DNA of 64,000 nt from UM-FILTER-47-13 sp964445195 (GCA_964445195.1 CAYUKA010000009.1:9745-73744); one strand, 5' to 3'; counted from the stretch's first letter, positions 50,344 through 59,197 are shown. Made by a program: numbers and translations. The notes: generated by a model not told the origin, from the sequence alone.

Positions 50344-50916
50344 ATGTATTCGCATCTCGACCCGATCTTCCGTACCCAGCTGCGCCTGGCCGAAACCCTG
50401 GATACAAGACAGGGACTGCGGCGGAATAAGGAGACAGAGGAGCGCGGCCGGCGCGACCAGCGGCAGGAACGGCCGGACGATGATGATTTGTGGCAGGACC
50501 GGACCGCGGTTTCGACCGCCGCGCTCAAACAATTTCTGGAACAGCTCGCGCGGCAGCAGGAACAGGCCGCCGGGACCAGCGACAAAGACGTACAAGAAGA
50601 CGTACAGCCGCCCGCACCGATAAAAACAGAAGAGCCGCAACATGGTGATTCCGCCACCGCGCCGGGCGCTGCACGGGCCGCGCAGGCTTACCAGCGTACC
50701 TACCGGGCCACGCACCAGGACGAAGCGCCGCCGCTCAATAGTGATGCTGTCCCTACATTACAACTCAGCCCGGAGGAGTTGCGGGTCATTAGCCGGCTGG
50801 TCAGGGATATCGACACCCTGATCCGGGCCGGGATTACAGATTTGCGCATCGATAAAAGCGAGAATTTCCTGCAAAGCCTGGTCGAAGCCGTCGCGCGCGA
50901 GAAAGCGGCGCTTTAA
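50344..50916 (+). CDS. Uncharacterised charged protein
   Basis: A 190-residue soluble protein. The first 80 residues are strongly charged (RRNKETEERGRRDQRQERPDDDDLW) and likely disordered. The central 90-130 region is Ala/Thr/Gln-rich (ARAAQAYQRTYRATHQDEAPP). The C-terminal 50 residues (LSPEELRVISRLVRDIDTLI, then LRIDKSENFLQSLVEA) form two predicted helices and look like the conserved part. AGGAGG lies upstream of the ATG. It closely follows the exported protein gene and its stop interlocks with the convergent orphan regulator. Function unknown. Confidence 0.6.
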   Translation: MYSHLDPIFRTQLRLAETLDTRQGLRRNKETEERGRRDQRQERPDDDDLWQDRTAVSTAALKQFLEQLARQQEQAAGTSDKDVQEDVQPPAPIKTEEPQHGDSATAPGAARAAQAYQRTYRATHQDEAPPLNSDAVPTLQLSPEELRVISRLVRDIDTLIRAGITDLRIDKSENFLQSLVEAVAREKAAL

Positions 50917-51545
50917 CCGTCCGGCTGCTCCCGTTCATCGCCCCAGTCATCGAGACGGCCACCCTCCTGCCCGGCCAGCCGGTAACCCGGCCCGTCAGTG
51001 AGGATATAGCGCGGCCGGGCCGGATCGGCCTCGATTTTCTGCCGCAGGCGGTAAATATGGGTCTCGAGCGTATGCGTCTCTATCCCCTCGGCATAACCCC
51101 AGACATCCTGCAACAACGCCTCACGCTCAACAACAGCGCCGCTCTGGCTGTGGAGTTTGCGCAGGATCGCCTGCTCTTTTTCCGTCAGGACAATAGCCGG
51201 GCCTTGACCGTAAAGGCGCGATTCACCGGGCGGCAGCCGCCAGCCGCCGATAACCACCTCCTGCTGCGGCCCGGCGCGCAATGCCCGGTTCAGCCGGTCG
51301 ATCAGCGCGCCCAGCCGCAGCGGCAAAGCATCACAGCGAATCACCGGACAAGGCAAAGCGGGCAGAGCATCCGCCGCAGAACCGAGAATCACGGCCGCCG
51401 GCGCACGGTCCGGCAGCCCGCACTCATCACCGATACAGGCCGCCCGGCCGGTATAGGCCGTCACCGCCTGCGCCAGCGCCTGCGCCGCTGCCGGCGGCAG
51501 GCCGTACATACAGACCGGGGCTTCATTGTGGTTTATTTCTGCCAT
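50913..51545 (-). CDS. Orphan OmpR-type winged-helix regulator with degenerate receiver
   Basis: From ATG 51545 the product has 210 residues. The C-terminal half is a typical OmpR/PhoB winged-helix DNA-binding domain: LTEKEQAILRKLHSQSGAVVEREALLQDVWGYAEGIETHTLETHIYRLRQKIE, then the wing ILTDGPGYRLA. The N-terminal 90 residues (VCMYGLPPAAAQALAQAVTA, AAVILGSAADAL, PVIRCDALPLRLGALIDRL) have the length and alternation of a receiver domain, but lack the phospho-acceptor Asp and acidic pocket. No histidine kinase is adjacent. It may act without phosphorylation. A frame to 51704 is not family-like. Target genes unknown. Confidence 0.8.
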   Translation of the reverse strand: MAEINHNEAPVCMYGLPPAAAQALAQAVTAYTGRAACIGDECGLPDRAPAAVILGSAADALPALPCPVIRCDALPLRLGALIDRLNRALRAGPQQEVVIGGWRLPPGESRLYGQGPAIVLTEKEQAILRKLHSQSGAVVEREALLQDVWGYAEGIETHTLETHIYRLRQKIEADPARPRYILTDGPGYRLAGQEGGRLDDWGDEREQPDG

Positions 51546-51799
51546 ATCAACATTTCCGGATTTTACTGTAGCAAAAGCGCCCCGGCGCGCAAAGCCCCGG
51601 CCACCCGGCGCAGAGCCCGCCCCGTACCGCGCCCCCTTGCCGGCGCGGCGAAATTTGCCGCCATCCGCGCCGCCGCACCCGGCAAAAATGCACTGTCGCC
51701 GCACCTTCCTTTACATTACGTAAACTTTAAGTTGTTGATTTCACAGCTTTTCGCGCTGGCACAGGCTTTGCACATATAATTGACCAGGAGGCTTACACC
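51546..51799. other. Intergenic region between divergent regulator and the 274-residue gene
   Basis: About 250 bp with no gene. It contains AT-rich stretches near 51710-51760 suitable for promoters of both divergent genes. No clear operator or box pair could be assigned. An autoregulated site for the orphan regulator would be expected here. Confidence 0.3.
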
Positions 51800-52624
51800 A
51801 TGATCGAGATGAACGAAACAGCGACGACGGCGCCGGGCGCTACGGAACCGCGCAAAGTACTGCGCTGGCGCGAAGATGACCGGATGGGTGGCCGTATACC
51901 GGTCTGGGAAAGCCGCCCCGCTGCCAAGGCCGCAATCGAACAGAACCTGAGCGCCGCCGCGGCCGGTAAAAGCGATGATAATTTTGACAGCGCCCTGGCC
52001 TATGCCGGCCGGGAAAGCGGCGGCGCCCCGGCACAGCCGGAGGAATTCACATTCGGCGATGTGATCGATATTATAAACCCGCTGCATCATTTGCCGCTGA
52101 TCGGGTTTCTGTACCGTGAACTGACCGGCGATGAGATCCGTCCCTCTTCAAAAATTCTCGGCGGCGCGGCGTTCGGCGGCTTTGCCGGTGCGGCGACCAG
52201 CCTTGCCGATACGATCATCGAACATGAAACCGGCCGGGACATGGCCGGGAATGTGCTGGCACTGGTCAATGAAGACGGCTATGGCGACCGGCAGCCGTCT
52301 TTTGGTTCAACCGCGCCGCCAAACGCAAATAAACCGCCGCAACAGGCGCTCGAGCAGGCGCTGGAAAATCTTGAAACGGCTGAGCACAGCCGGCTGCCGG
52401 GCACGGTGACCGGCTTTACCGATCTCGGCTACGGCAAGCGCGAAGTCTATGAACGGACCAGCGTCGCCGATGGCCGCACCGCCGGCACAATGGTCCAGCG
52501 CGCGGCGGCGGTCAGCGCGCCGCATCCGGCGCGGGAGCCGATCACGCAGGTCACCATGGACCCGATGCCGCTGCTGAACCGGCCGTCGGACCTGCTATAC
52601 GTGCAGGAAGAGGCGCTGGATTAA
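51800..52624 (+). CDS. Uncharacterised 274-residue protein with small hydrophobic centre
   Basis: The ATG at 51800 has a perfect AGGAGG site. The protein is acidic and Ala-rich. The most conserved-looking part is at about 75-140: EFTFGDVIDIINPLHHLPLIGFLYRELTGDEIRPSSKILGGAAFGGFAGAATSLADTIIEHETGRDM. The glycine-rich stretch GGAAFGGFAGAATSL could be a membrane-associated hairpin. The C-terminal half is Pro/Ala-rich. It is divergent from the orphan regulator, so it may be its target. Similar proteins occur in alphaproteobacteria but I know no function. Confidence 0.62.
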   Translation: MIEMNETATTAPGATEPRKVLRWREDDRMGGRIPVWESRPAAKAAIEQNLSAAAAGKSDDNFDSALAYAGRESGGAPAQPEEFTFGDVIDIINPLHHLPLIGFLYRELTGDEIRPSSKILGGAAFGGFAGAATSLADTIIEHETGRDMAGNVLALVNEDGYGDRQPSFGSTAPPNANKPPQQALEQALENLETAEHSRLPGTVTGFTDLGYGKREVYERTSVADGRTAGTMVQRAAAVSAPHPAREPITQVTMDPMPLLNRPSDLLYVQEEALD

Positions 52625-52625
52625 C

Positions 52626-53300
52626 TTACGAGGACGGAGGCCGCGCGCCGAATAAAGCCGTGCCGACGCGGATATGGGTCGCGCCCAGCGCAATAGCGCG
52701 CTCGTAATCCGCGCTCATCCCCATGCTCAATGCTGGCAAGCCCTGCGCCGCCGCCAGTTTTTGCAACAGCGCAAAATGCAGCGCGGGCGGTTCGTCCAGC
52801 GGCGGTAGACACATCAGGCCGTGCACTTCCAGGCCGCATTCACTGTGGCAAAACTCATGAAAGGCCGGCAGATCTTCCGGCAAAATGCCGCTTTTTTGCG
52901 GCTCAGCGCCGGTATTGACCTGGATAAAGCAGGGCAGGAACCGCCCCTGCGCGCTCATTTCATCCGCCAGCGCCCGGGCCAGCTCTTCACGGTCGAGCGT
53001 TTCAATCACATCAAACAGCGCGACCGCGTATTTGGCCTTGTTGGTCTGCAGCGGGCCGATCAGGTGCAGGCGCAGGTCAGGATAAGCAGCCCGCCGATCG
53101 GCCCAGCGCGCCTGCGCCTCCTGGACCCGGTTTTCGCCGAACAGGCGGTGCCCGGCGGCCAGCGCCGCTTCGATCCGCTCATCCGGCTGTTTTTTGCTGA
53201 CCGCGACCAGATTGACCGACTCCGGATCACGGCCGGCGGCATGGGCGGCCTGATTAATAGCGGCGCGAATCGTAGCAATATTATCGGCAATCCGGGACAT
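52626..53300 (-). CDS. YggS-family PLP-binding homeostasis protein
   Basis: A 224-residue TIM-barrel protein that binds pyridoxal phosphate and buffers its pool without a known enzymatic reaction. PLP-binding Lys lies in VNLVAVSKKQPDERI near residues 35-36. Further motifs are FGENRVQEAQARW, LHLIGPLQTNKAKY, VNTGAEPQKSGILPE, and LSMGMSADYERAIALGATHIRVGTALFG. Length and start at ATG 53300 are typical. The gene is convergent with the 274-residue gene. Loss is associated with vitamin B6 and amino-acid imbalance in other bacteria. Confidence 0.94.
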   Translation of the reverse strand: MSRIADNIATIRAAINQAAHAAGRDPESVNLVAVSKKQPDERIEAALAAGHRLFGENRVQEAQARWADRRAAYPDLRLHLIGPLQTNKAKYAVALFDVIETLDREELARALADEMSAQGRFLPCFIQVNTGAEPQKSGILPEDLPAFHEFCHSECGLEVHGLMCLPPLDEPPALHFALLQKLAAAQGLPALSMGMSADYERAIALGATHIRVGTALFGARPPSS

Positions 53301-53315
53301 GGCTCAGCTATATTA

Positions 53316-53420
53316 TGAAGTCATTGTGAGACAAGTGAGAAAACCGCCATTGCACGCTTCATGCGTGAATCCATAGCGGTCCTGGACATCTTGTTTGGAT
53401 TACACGGACAAGCCGTGTAA
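53316..53420. repeat. Decayed palindromic element, CATTGCGAGG type
   Basis: GTCATTGTGAG at the left and TGTAATGACG near 53418 at the right, with internal TTGCACGCTTCATGCGTGAATCC and GATTACACGGACAAGCCGTGT arms, resemble the elements at 8306-8423 and 33304-33400 but with many changes. It sits between yggS and the porin terminator. Confidence 0.45.
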
Positions 53421-53481
53421 TGACGCTTATTGAAAAATATTCCGTTCATCGGCGTTTTACGCCTCCCCGCAGTGACGATCG

Positions 53482-53522
53482 CGTCAAAGAAAAAGAGGCG
53501 CGGTGATCAGACGCGCCTCTTT
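53482..53522 (-). terminator. Rho-independent terminator of the porin gene
   Basis: An 11-bp perfect stem AAAGAGGCGCG (53492-53502) and CGCGCCTCTTT (53512-53522), 9-base loop, followed on the minus strand by TTTTTCTTTG. It lies 24 bp after the porin stop. Confidence 0.85.
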
Positions 53523-53545
53523 AAATTCTTTACACTTCTAAAAGA

Positions 53546-54883
53546 TTAGAAGTTGATTTGCGTACCCAGCATCACGCTTGTGGCTTCGACATCTTCCGAG
53601 TCAGGGCCGAGGCCTTCATGCTCGATGTAAGCCACAGAACCGCGGAACGTCATGCCCGGGCCGTAGGTGTAGACAACACCACCGGAGTAACGGTCGGTTT
53701 CCAGTTCTTCACCGAAGAACTCCTGGTCCTGGTTGTACCAGCTACCGCCGATTTTGAACGGGCCGGTCGTGTAATCAATACCGACAACCAGCGTGTCACG
53801 GTCAAGATCGCCGCTGACGCCAAGATCGTCTTCAGTGTAAGCTACACCGATACCGAAGGCCATCCAGTCGAAGTCAGCACCGACGTTCCAAGCTTCACGG
53901 TCATCAAGCGTCGCGATGATGTCTTCACCGGCATCGAAAGCACCGTTACCGTTGGTATCTTCGAAAGCAACAGGTGTGTCATCATCGTCCTGCTCAGACG
54001 AAGCGTGGGTGTAACCGGCACCCAGCGTGACACCGACTTCATCCCACTGGCCTTCATAGCGCAGTGCGACTTCGTAGACATCGCCGTAATCGCCGATCGT
54101 GTCGTCGTTGTTATTACCGGTCGCGAAATCGCGGGTCGCACCGATTTCCGGGGTGTAAGACGCACCCAGCTGGAAGCCGTTAAAGACCGGCGTCATGTAG
54201 GTCAGCTTGTTGCTGTACCCGGCAACGGCCTGGTCATAGTCGAAGCGGAACAGCTCGCTGGTCGCAAAGCCCACGTTCGCGCCGTTGGCGCCCAGGACGA
54301 TATCGTTCGCGCTCAGCGCATCGTCGTCGTCAACATCAACCAGGATGTCGCCAACAGCCAGGGCGTTGTTGAACAGCGTGTCGAGCTGAACGTCAAAAGC
54401 CGCACCGCGGTCTTCAGACACGATACCGTAGTTAACCGGCTGGACGTACTGGCGCAGGCCGTCAATGTTGCTGTCAGCTGAAGGCGCAGCCACCTGCAGA
54501 AGGTAGGCGGCACCGTCTTCACGACCGGCATTGACGCGGCCCCAGGCACCGGAGAAGAACGCATAGGCTTCTTCAGTGTCGAAATCATCGCCGCCGTTGC
54601 CGTCAATATCGGCTTCAGCGTGGAAACCGACCGTCAGGCCGTTATCCAGCGTGGTTTCACCGGTGAAGTGGATTTCGGTTTCCTGCTGCCAGTCAACGGC
54701 GCGCTCGTCTTCACTTTCGTCAGCGGGCGTGCCGGCACGGTTCGGCGTCGTGTCCTGGTCAAGCCATGACAGGTAGCCTTTGTAATGGCCGCCAAGGTCA
54801 AGCTGGACCTGGGCGCTGGCCGGGCTGGCGACGAAAGATGCCGCAACAGCAACAGCAGCCGTTCCAAGAAGTAGTTTTTTCAT
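53546..54883 (-). CDS. Outer-membrane porin
   Basis: A porin of 445 residues from ATG 54883, where GGAGA lies upstream. A signal peptide MKKLLLGTAAVAVAASFVASPASA precedes QVQLDLGGHYKGYLSW. The rest alternates in beta strands with acidic, Asp/Asn-rich loops (DDDDTPVAFEDTNGNGAFDAGED), and ends in NF with the C-terminal aromatic that Bam recognises. Patterns such as ETEIHFTGETTLDNGLTVGFHAEAD are typical of alphaproteobacterial trimeric porins. It is likely highly expressed, given the strong terminator and long upstream region. Substrate selectivity unknown. Confidence 0.93.
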   Translation of the reverse strand: MKKLLLGTAAVAVAASFVASPASAQVQLDLGGHYKGYLSWLDQDTTPNRAGTPADESEDERAVDWQQETEIHFTGETTLDNGLTVGFHAEADIDGNGGDDFDTEEAYAFFSGAWGRVNAGREDGAAYLLQVAAPSADSNIDGLRQYVQPVNYGIVSEDRGAAFDVQLDTLFNNALAVGDILVDVDDDDALSANDIVLGANGANVGFATSELFRFDYDQAVAGYSNKLTYMTPVFNGFQLGASYTPEIGATRDFATGNNNDDTIGDYGDVYEVALRYEGQWDEVGVTLGAGYTHASSEQDDDDTPVAFEDTNGNGAFDAGEDIIATLDDREAWNVGADFDWMAFGIGVAYTEDDLGVSGDLDRDTLVVGIDYTTGPFKIGGSWYNQDQEFFGEELETDRYSGGVVYTYGPGMTFRGSVAYIEHEGLGPDSEDVEATSVMLGTQINF

Positions 54884-55293
54884 TTCAGTGTCTCCAATCA
54901 CAAAGTTGCGAGTTTGAACAGTTTTCAGTTTTTAGAACCTTTAACAGTTCAGTTTTGGTTTGGTTGAACATTTGACCCGGTATGGATCAAAAGGGCAGCC
55001 ATAACGACATGTAACCACATGTCTGGTTACGACTGTCCCCATTTAGTCACTATGCCCCCGGCCCGTCAACGCGCTTTGTGCAAATCGGCAACATTTTTCC
55101 TATCGGCGTGATATTTTTGCAACATCCCCGGTAAGCGCCCTGTCCTGTGAGATCTCTCGCATGCGTTCGGGATGACGATCCTTTTAATGACAACTCTTTT
55201 AAAGACTCTTGAGCGCCGCTATGGCCCGTGCTATGCAACAAAACGGCGTTTGACTTTAGATTTAGCTCTATATTTGTAAGGGGAGTTTACCGG
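54884..55293. other. 410-bp region upstream of porin and DUF3576 genes
   Basis: Contains the divergent promoters of two genes but no coding sequence. The porin leader is rich in CAGTTTT-type short repeats (54915-54960). GTAACC and GGTTAC arms at 55012-55029 with an ACATGT dyad form a possible operator. A 28-bp dispersed repeat lies at 55149-55176. Pairs of -35/-10 boxes could not be assigned with confidence. Confidence 0.4.
55149..55176. repeat. 28-bp dispersed repeat, copy 1
   Basis: A 28-bp sequence starting GAGATCTCTCGCATGCG and ending GGGATGAC. It matches 24 of 28 positions with the copy at 60741-60768. The GCATGC core is palindromic. Sequences of this type are scattered in many bacterial genomes. 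Confidence 0.55.
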
Positions 55294-55845
55294 ATGCGTT
55301 TTTCCTTGGCCCGAACCGGCCTGTATAGCGGCCTGCTGTGCGTTTCGTTATTTCTGGCGGCCTGCAGCGGCCAGGCCGTGAACCGTGAAGCCAGGTACCC
55401 GACCGGGGCCGACCGTTCGGCCACAGGGGGTGACATTTATGCCGAGGCGCCGAGCATCTTCGGCGAGGGCGGGCTGCGCTTCGGCGGCCGCGGCGACAGT
55501 GGTGACGGCGGCCAGAGCGGGATCGGCGTTAACAGCTTCCTGTGGCGCGCCTCGCTGGATACCGTGTCTTTCATGCCGCTGGCCAGCGCCGACCCGTTCG
55601 GCGGCGTGATTCTGACCGACTGGTACGCCCCGCCGGAAACGCCGAATGAACGCTTTAAGATGAATGTCTTTATTCTCGACCGCCAGCTGCGCAGCGACGG
55701 CGTTCAGGTCAAAGTCTTCCGCCAGGTGCGGCGCGGCGGCGACTGGCGCGACGCCGAAGTCTCGCCGGAGACGGCCCGCCAGCTTGAGGATGCGATCCTG
55801 ACCCGCGCCCGCCAGATGCGCGTGGCGCAAATGGGGGAAGGGTAG
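55294..55845 (+). CDS. DUF3576 lipoprotein
   Basis: From ATG 55294 with a GGGGAG site, the protein has 183 residues. The signal ends in lipobox LFLAACSG, so it is lipid-anchored. The mature part has GIGVNSFLWRASLDTVSFMPLASADPFGGVILTDWY, characteristic of DUF3576 proteins, which occur just upstream of leuS in alphaproteobacteria. The function is unknown; the genomic link with leuS, lptE and holA suggests an envelope role. A repeat of GTTACAAG units lies in the 80-bp gap before leuS. Confidence 0.92.
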   Translation: MRFSLARTGLYSGLLCVSLFLAACSGQAVNREARYPTGADRSATGGDIYAEAPSIFGEGGLRFGGRGDSGDGGQSGIGVNSFLWRASLDTVSFMPLASADPFGGVILTDWYAPPETPNERFKMNVFILDRQLRSDGVQVKVFRQVRRGGDWRDAEVSPETARQLEDAILTRARQMRVAQMGEG

Positions 55846-55851
55846 TTTTTA

Positions 55852-55909
55852 GTTACAGGTTACGAGTTACAAGATAGCGGCTCCACTCACAGCTTGTAAC
55901 TTGTAACTC
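55852..55909. repeat. GTTAC-rich inverted repeat between DUF3576 and leuS
   Basis: Left arm with GTTACAGGTTACGAGTTACAAG-like units at 55852-55873 (three GTTAC motifs) and right arm CTTGTAACTTGTAACTC at 55893-55909. The stem core GAGTTACAAG/CTTGTAACTT-like sequence pairs over about 10 bp. It could be a weak attenuator before leuS or a mobile repeat. Confidence 0.55.
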
Positions 55910-55928
55910 ACATATTTAGAGACAGATC

Positions 55929-58475
55929 ATGACCCGTTACAATATCCGCGAGACCGAGGAAAAATGGCGTACCCTGTGGGCCGAAAAGCGCTGTTTTGCG
56001 GTCACCGAAGACCCGGACAAGCCTAAATATTACGTGCTGGCGATGCTGCCCTACCCGTCGGGCCGCATTCATGTCGGCCATGTCCGCAATTACACGCTGT
56101 CTGATGTCATCGCCCGCTATAAAAAGGCGCAGAGCTTTAACGTGCTGAACCCGATGGGCTGGGACGCGCTGGGCCTGCCGGCGGAAAACGCGGCGATGGA
56201 GCGCGGCATCCCGCCGGCCCAGTGGACAAGGCAGAACATCGCCCAGATGAAAGACCAGCTTTTATCCATGGGGCTGGCGCTGGACTGGAGCCGGGAGGTC
56301 AGCACCTGCGAGCCTGATTATTACAGGCACGAACAGAAAATGTTCCTCGACTTCTATAAAAAGGGCCTGGCCTACCGTAAAGAATCGGTCGTTAACTGGG
56401 ACCCGGTCGAGAACACCGTGCTGGCCAACGAACAGGTCGTCGACGGCAAGGGCTGGCGCTCCGGCGCTCCGGTCGAGCGGCGCAAGCTCAATCAGTGGTT
56501 CCTGAAGATCACCGATTATGCCGACGAGCTGCTGAATGATTTGCAAAGCCTTGAGCGCTGGCCGGACAAGGTCCGGATCATGCAGGAGAACTGGATCGGC
56601 AAATCGCAGGGCCTGCGCCTTGCTATGGAGATTGCCGGCCATGACGCGCCGCTGACCATCTTCACCACCCGCCCCGATACGATCTTCGGCGCCTCGTTCT
56701 GCGCGATCGCGCCCGACCACCCGCTGGCCGAGACGCTGGCCGGGGACAAGGACGGGTTCGCAGACTTCATTAAAGAGTGCCAAAGCGTCGGCACCTCCGA
56801 GGAAGCGCTGGCCCAGGCCGAGAAGATCGGCTTTGACACCGGGTATAAAGTGCAACACCCGTTTCTGGACGATGTGCAGCTGCCGTTATATATCGCCAAT
56901 TTCATCCTGATGGATTACGGCACCGGCGCAATTTACGGCGTCCCGGCCCATGATGAGCGCGACTTCGCCTTTGCGCAGAAATATGATTTGCCGATCAAAC
57001 AGGTGATCGCGCTGCCGGACGGCGAGGAACTGCCCTATACCGGGGACGGCGCGGTCATCAATTCGGATTTCATTGACGGCAAAACGGTCGAAGAGGCCAA
57101 AAGCGCCGTCATCGCCGCCTTTGAAAAAGACGGACGCGGTGAAGGCCTGACGCAATTCCGCCTGCGCGACTGGGGCGTATCGCGCCAGCGCTACTGGGGC
57201 TGCCCGGTGCCGGTGGTTTACCGCGAATCGGACGGCGCCTGCATCCCGGTGCCGGAGGACCAGCTGCCGGTCGCCCTGCCGCATGACATCGACTATGACC
57301 AGCCGGGCAACCCGCTCGACCGTCACCCCACGTGGAAATACACGACCTGCCCGGAGACCGGCGAACCGGCCATCCGCGAAACCGACACGTTCGATACGTT
57401 CTTCGAGTCAAGCTGGTACCAGTTCCGTTATTGCGATTCTCTTAATGAATCCAATGGATTTGCTAAAGATAAAGTCAATTACTGGTGCCCGGTCGATCAG
57501 TATATCGGCGGGGTTGAACACGCGGTCCTGCATCTGCTGTACGCCCGCTTTTTCACCAAGGCCCTGCGCGATTGCGGCTATCTCGATTTTGACGAGCCGT
57601 TCGCCGGACTGTTCACGCAAGGCATGGTCACGCATGAAACCTATCAGGATCAGGACGGCAAATGGCTGTACCCGGCCGAAGTCGTAAAAGGCGATGACGG
57701 CACGCTGGTCAAGGCCGATGATAAAACGCCGGTCACCGTCGGCGGCGTCATCAAGATGTCGAAATCAAAGCGCAACACCGTCGACCCGCAGGATATTCTC
57801 GACACGTACGGCGCCGATGCGGCCCGGCTGTTTATCCTGTCCGATTCGCCGCCGGAGCGTGATCTTGAATGGTCCGAGGCCGGCATTGAGGGCGCATGGC
57901 GCTATATCAACAAGCTGTACCGCGCTGTTATTGAGGCCGGGCTCGACAAGGCCCCGGCCCAAAAACCGGACAGTTTCAGCGATAACGCCACAGAGTTGCG
58001 GCAGCTGACCCATAAAACGATCAAAGCCGTCGCCGCGGATATCGAGGCCTTCCATATGAACAAGGCCGTCGCCCGCATCCGTGAACTGTCCAACGCGCTG
58101 GCGGCTTTCAAAGCCGGGGATGATAACAGCCTCTGGGCCCTGCGCGAAGGTTATGAAACGCTGGTCCGGCTGATGAACCCGATGATTCCGCATCTGGCCG
58201 AAGAGCTGTGGCAAATGCTCGGCCACGGGACGATCCTCGCCGACACGCCGTGGCCGCAGGCCGATGAGGCGCTGCTGGCCGCCGACACGGTGACGATCGG
58301 CGTCCAGGTCAACGGCAAGGTCCGGGCGACGATCACTCTGCCCGCCGATGCCGACAAGGATACGGCAGAGCAGACGGCACTGGCCGATGACAGCGTCCGG
58401 CGGGCGATTGACGGCAAGCAGGTGCGCAAGGTCATCGTCGTGCCCGGCCGCATCGTCAATGTCGTCGTGGGCTAA
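55929..58475 (+). CDS. leuS: Leucyl-tRNA synthetase
   Basis: Class I aminoacyl-tRNA synthetase that charges tRNA-Leu. The 848-residue product has the HIGH-type motif LPYPSGRIHVGHVRNY near residues 40-55. The editing domain holds TIFTTRPDTIFGASF (residues about 240-255), and the KMSKS motif is VIKMSKSKRNTVDP near residue 615. Length and the tRNA-binding C-terminus (ending KVRATITLP through VVVG) are normal. The order DUF3576-leuS-(DUF2726)-lptE-holA is an alphaproteobacterial hallmark. Confidence 0.98.
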   Translation: MTRYNIRETEEKWRTLWAEKRCFAVTEDPDKPKYYVLAMLPYPSGRIHVGHVRNYTLSDVIARYKKAQSFNVLNPMGWDALGLPAENAAMERGIPPAQWTRQNIAQMKDQLLSMGLALDWSREVSTCEPDYYRHEQKMFLDFYKKGLAYRKESVVNWDPVENTVLANEQVVDGKGWRSGAPVERRKLNQWFLKITDYADELLNDLQSLERWPDKVRIMQENWIGKSQGLRLAMEIAGHDAPLTIFTTRPDTIFGASFCAIAPDHPLAETLAGDKDGFADFIKECQSVGTSEEALAQAEKIGFDTGYKVQHPFLDDVQLPLYIANFILMDYGTGAIYGVPAHDERDFAFAQKYDLPIKQVIALPDGEELPYTGDGAVINSDFIDGKTVEEAKSAVIAAFEKDGRGEGLTQFRLRDWGVSRQRYWGCPVPVVYRESDGACIPVPEDQLPVALPHDIDYDQPGNPLDRHPTWKYTTCPETGEPAIRETDTFDTFFESSWYQFRYCDSLNESNGFAKDKVNYWCPVDQYIGGVEHAVLHLLYARFFTKALRDCGYLDFDEPFAGLFTQGMVTHETYQDQDGKWLYPAEVVKGDDGTLVKADDKTPVTVGGVIKMSKSKRNTVDPQDILDTYGADAARLFILSDSPPERDLEWSEAGIEGAWRYINKLYRAVIEAGLDKAPAQKPDSFSDNATELRQLTHKTIKAVAADIEAFHMNKAVARIRELSNALAAFKAGDDNSLWALREGYETLVRLMNPMIPHLAEELWQMLGHGTILADTPWPQADEALLAADTVTIGVQVNGKVRATITLPADADKDTAEQTALADDSVRRAIDGKQVRKVIVVPGRIVNVVVG

Positions 58476-58571
58476 CGGCACGGGCTGTTAAACAGGATTA
58501 GGATTATAAACGTCTTTTTTAGTTATATAGATTCTATCGTAAACGCTGAAATAACCCATGCAATTCTTTCG

Positions 58572-59129
58572 GTGCTTATGTCATGGCACTTTCTGATGGG
58601 CGCTGCCGCCGCTCTGGTCTTTATCAAGGTGCGGCGCGCACTAAAGCAGCGGAAATATCGGCAGCGCAATATTCTGGACCACAATAACCAGATTCGGTTT
58701 GTTAAAAGGGCGGCTCTCAGGACAAAACCGCTAATGAATAAAAGCGAATATGAAGTATACCGCGCTCTGGAAAAGCATTTTAGCGGCGACGCTGTCAGGG
58801 AACGTGTCTTCGTTCAGGTAAATCTCGGGGAGTTTATACGGGCAGACTATGATAACGAGGCCCGCCGCTCCTTTAATTCCAAACGTGTAGATTTCCTGAT
58901 CATCGACCAATATGGCACACCGCGCATTGCGATCGAGTACCACGGCCCGGGTCATTACGGGAATCATGCGGAAGAAAGGGACGCCGTGAAGAAACTGTGT
59001 TTTGAAAAGGCCGGCATTCATTTTATCGAGATCATTGGCACACCGGCGATGAAGAACTATGATGAAACCCTGATCCCGGTCGTCAGGGATCTGCTGAACG
59101 CGGCCCAAAGCCGGCATGTCATTATATAA
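58572..59129 (+). CDS. DUF2726-domain protein with N-terminal membrane segment
   Basis: A 185-residue protein. One hydrophobic segment lies at residues 4-19 (SWHFLMGAAAALVFIKVRRAL). The DUF2726 domain follows: KSEYEVYRALEKHF, RVFVQVNLGEFI, KRVDFLIIDQYGTPRIAIEYHGPGH and HFIEI. DUF2726 resembles restriction-endonuclease-like nucleases of the PD-(D/E)xK group; VDFLIID and AIEYHG fit such a core. It intrudes in the usual leuS-lptE order, and its base use is slightly AT-richer. ATG 58578 is an alternative start. Function unknown. Confidence 0.82.
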   Translation: MLMSWHFLMGAAAALVFIKVRRALKQRKYRQRNILDHNNQIRFVKRAALRTKPLMNKSEYEVYRALEKHFSGDAVRERVFVQVNLGEFIRADYDNEARRSFNSKRVDFLIIDQYGTPRIAIEYHGPGHYGNHAEERDAVKKLCFEKAGIHFIEIIGTPAMKNYDETLIPVVRDLLNAAQSRHVII

Positions 59130-59197
59130 GCAAAATATAAGCAAACAGCCCAGATTCCGGCTTCAAAACCAAATCGGCAGCGTCTAATATAAAGCCC

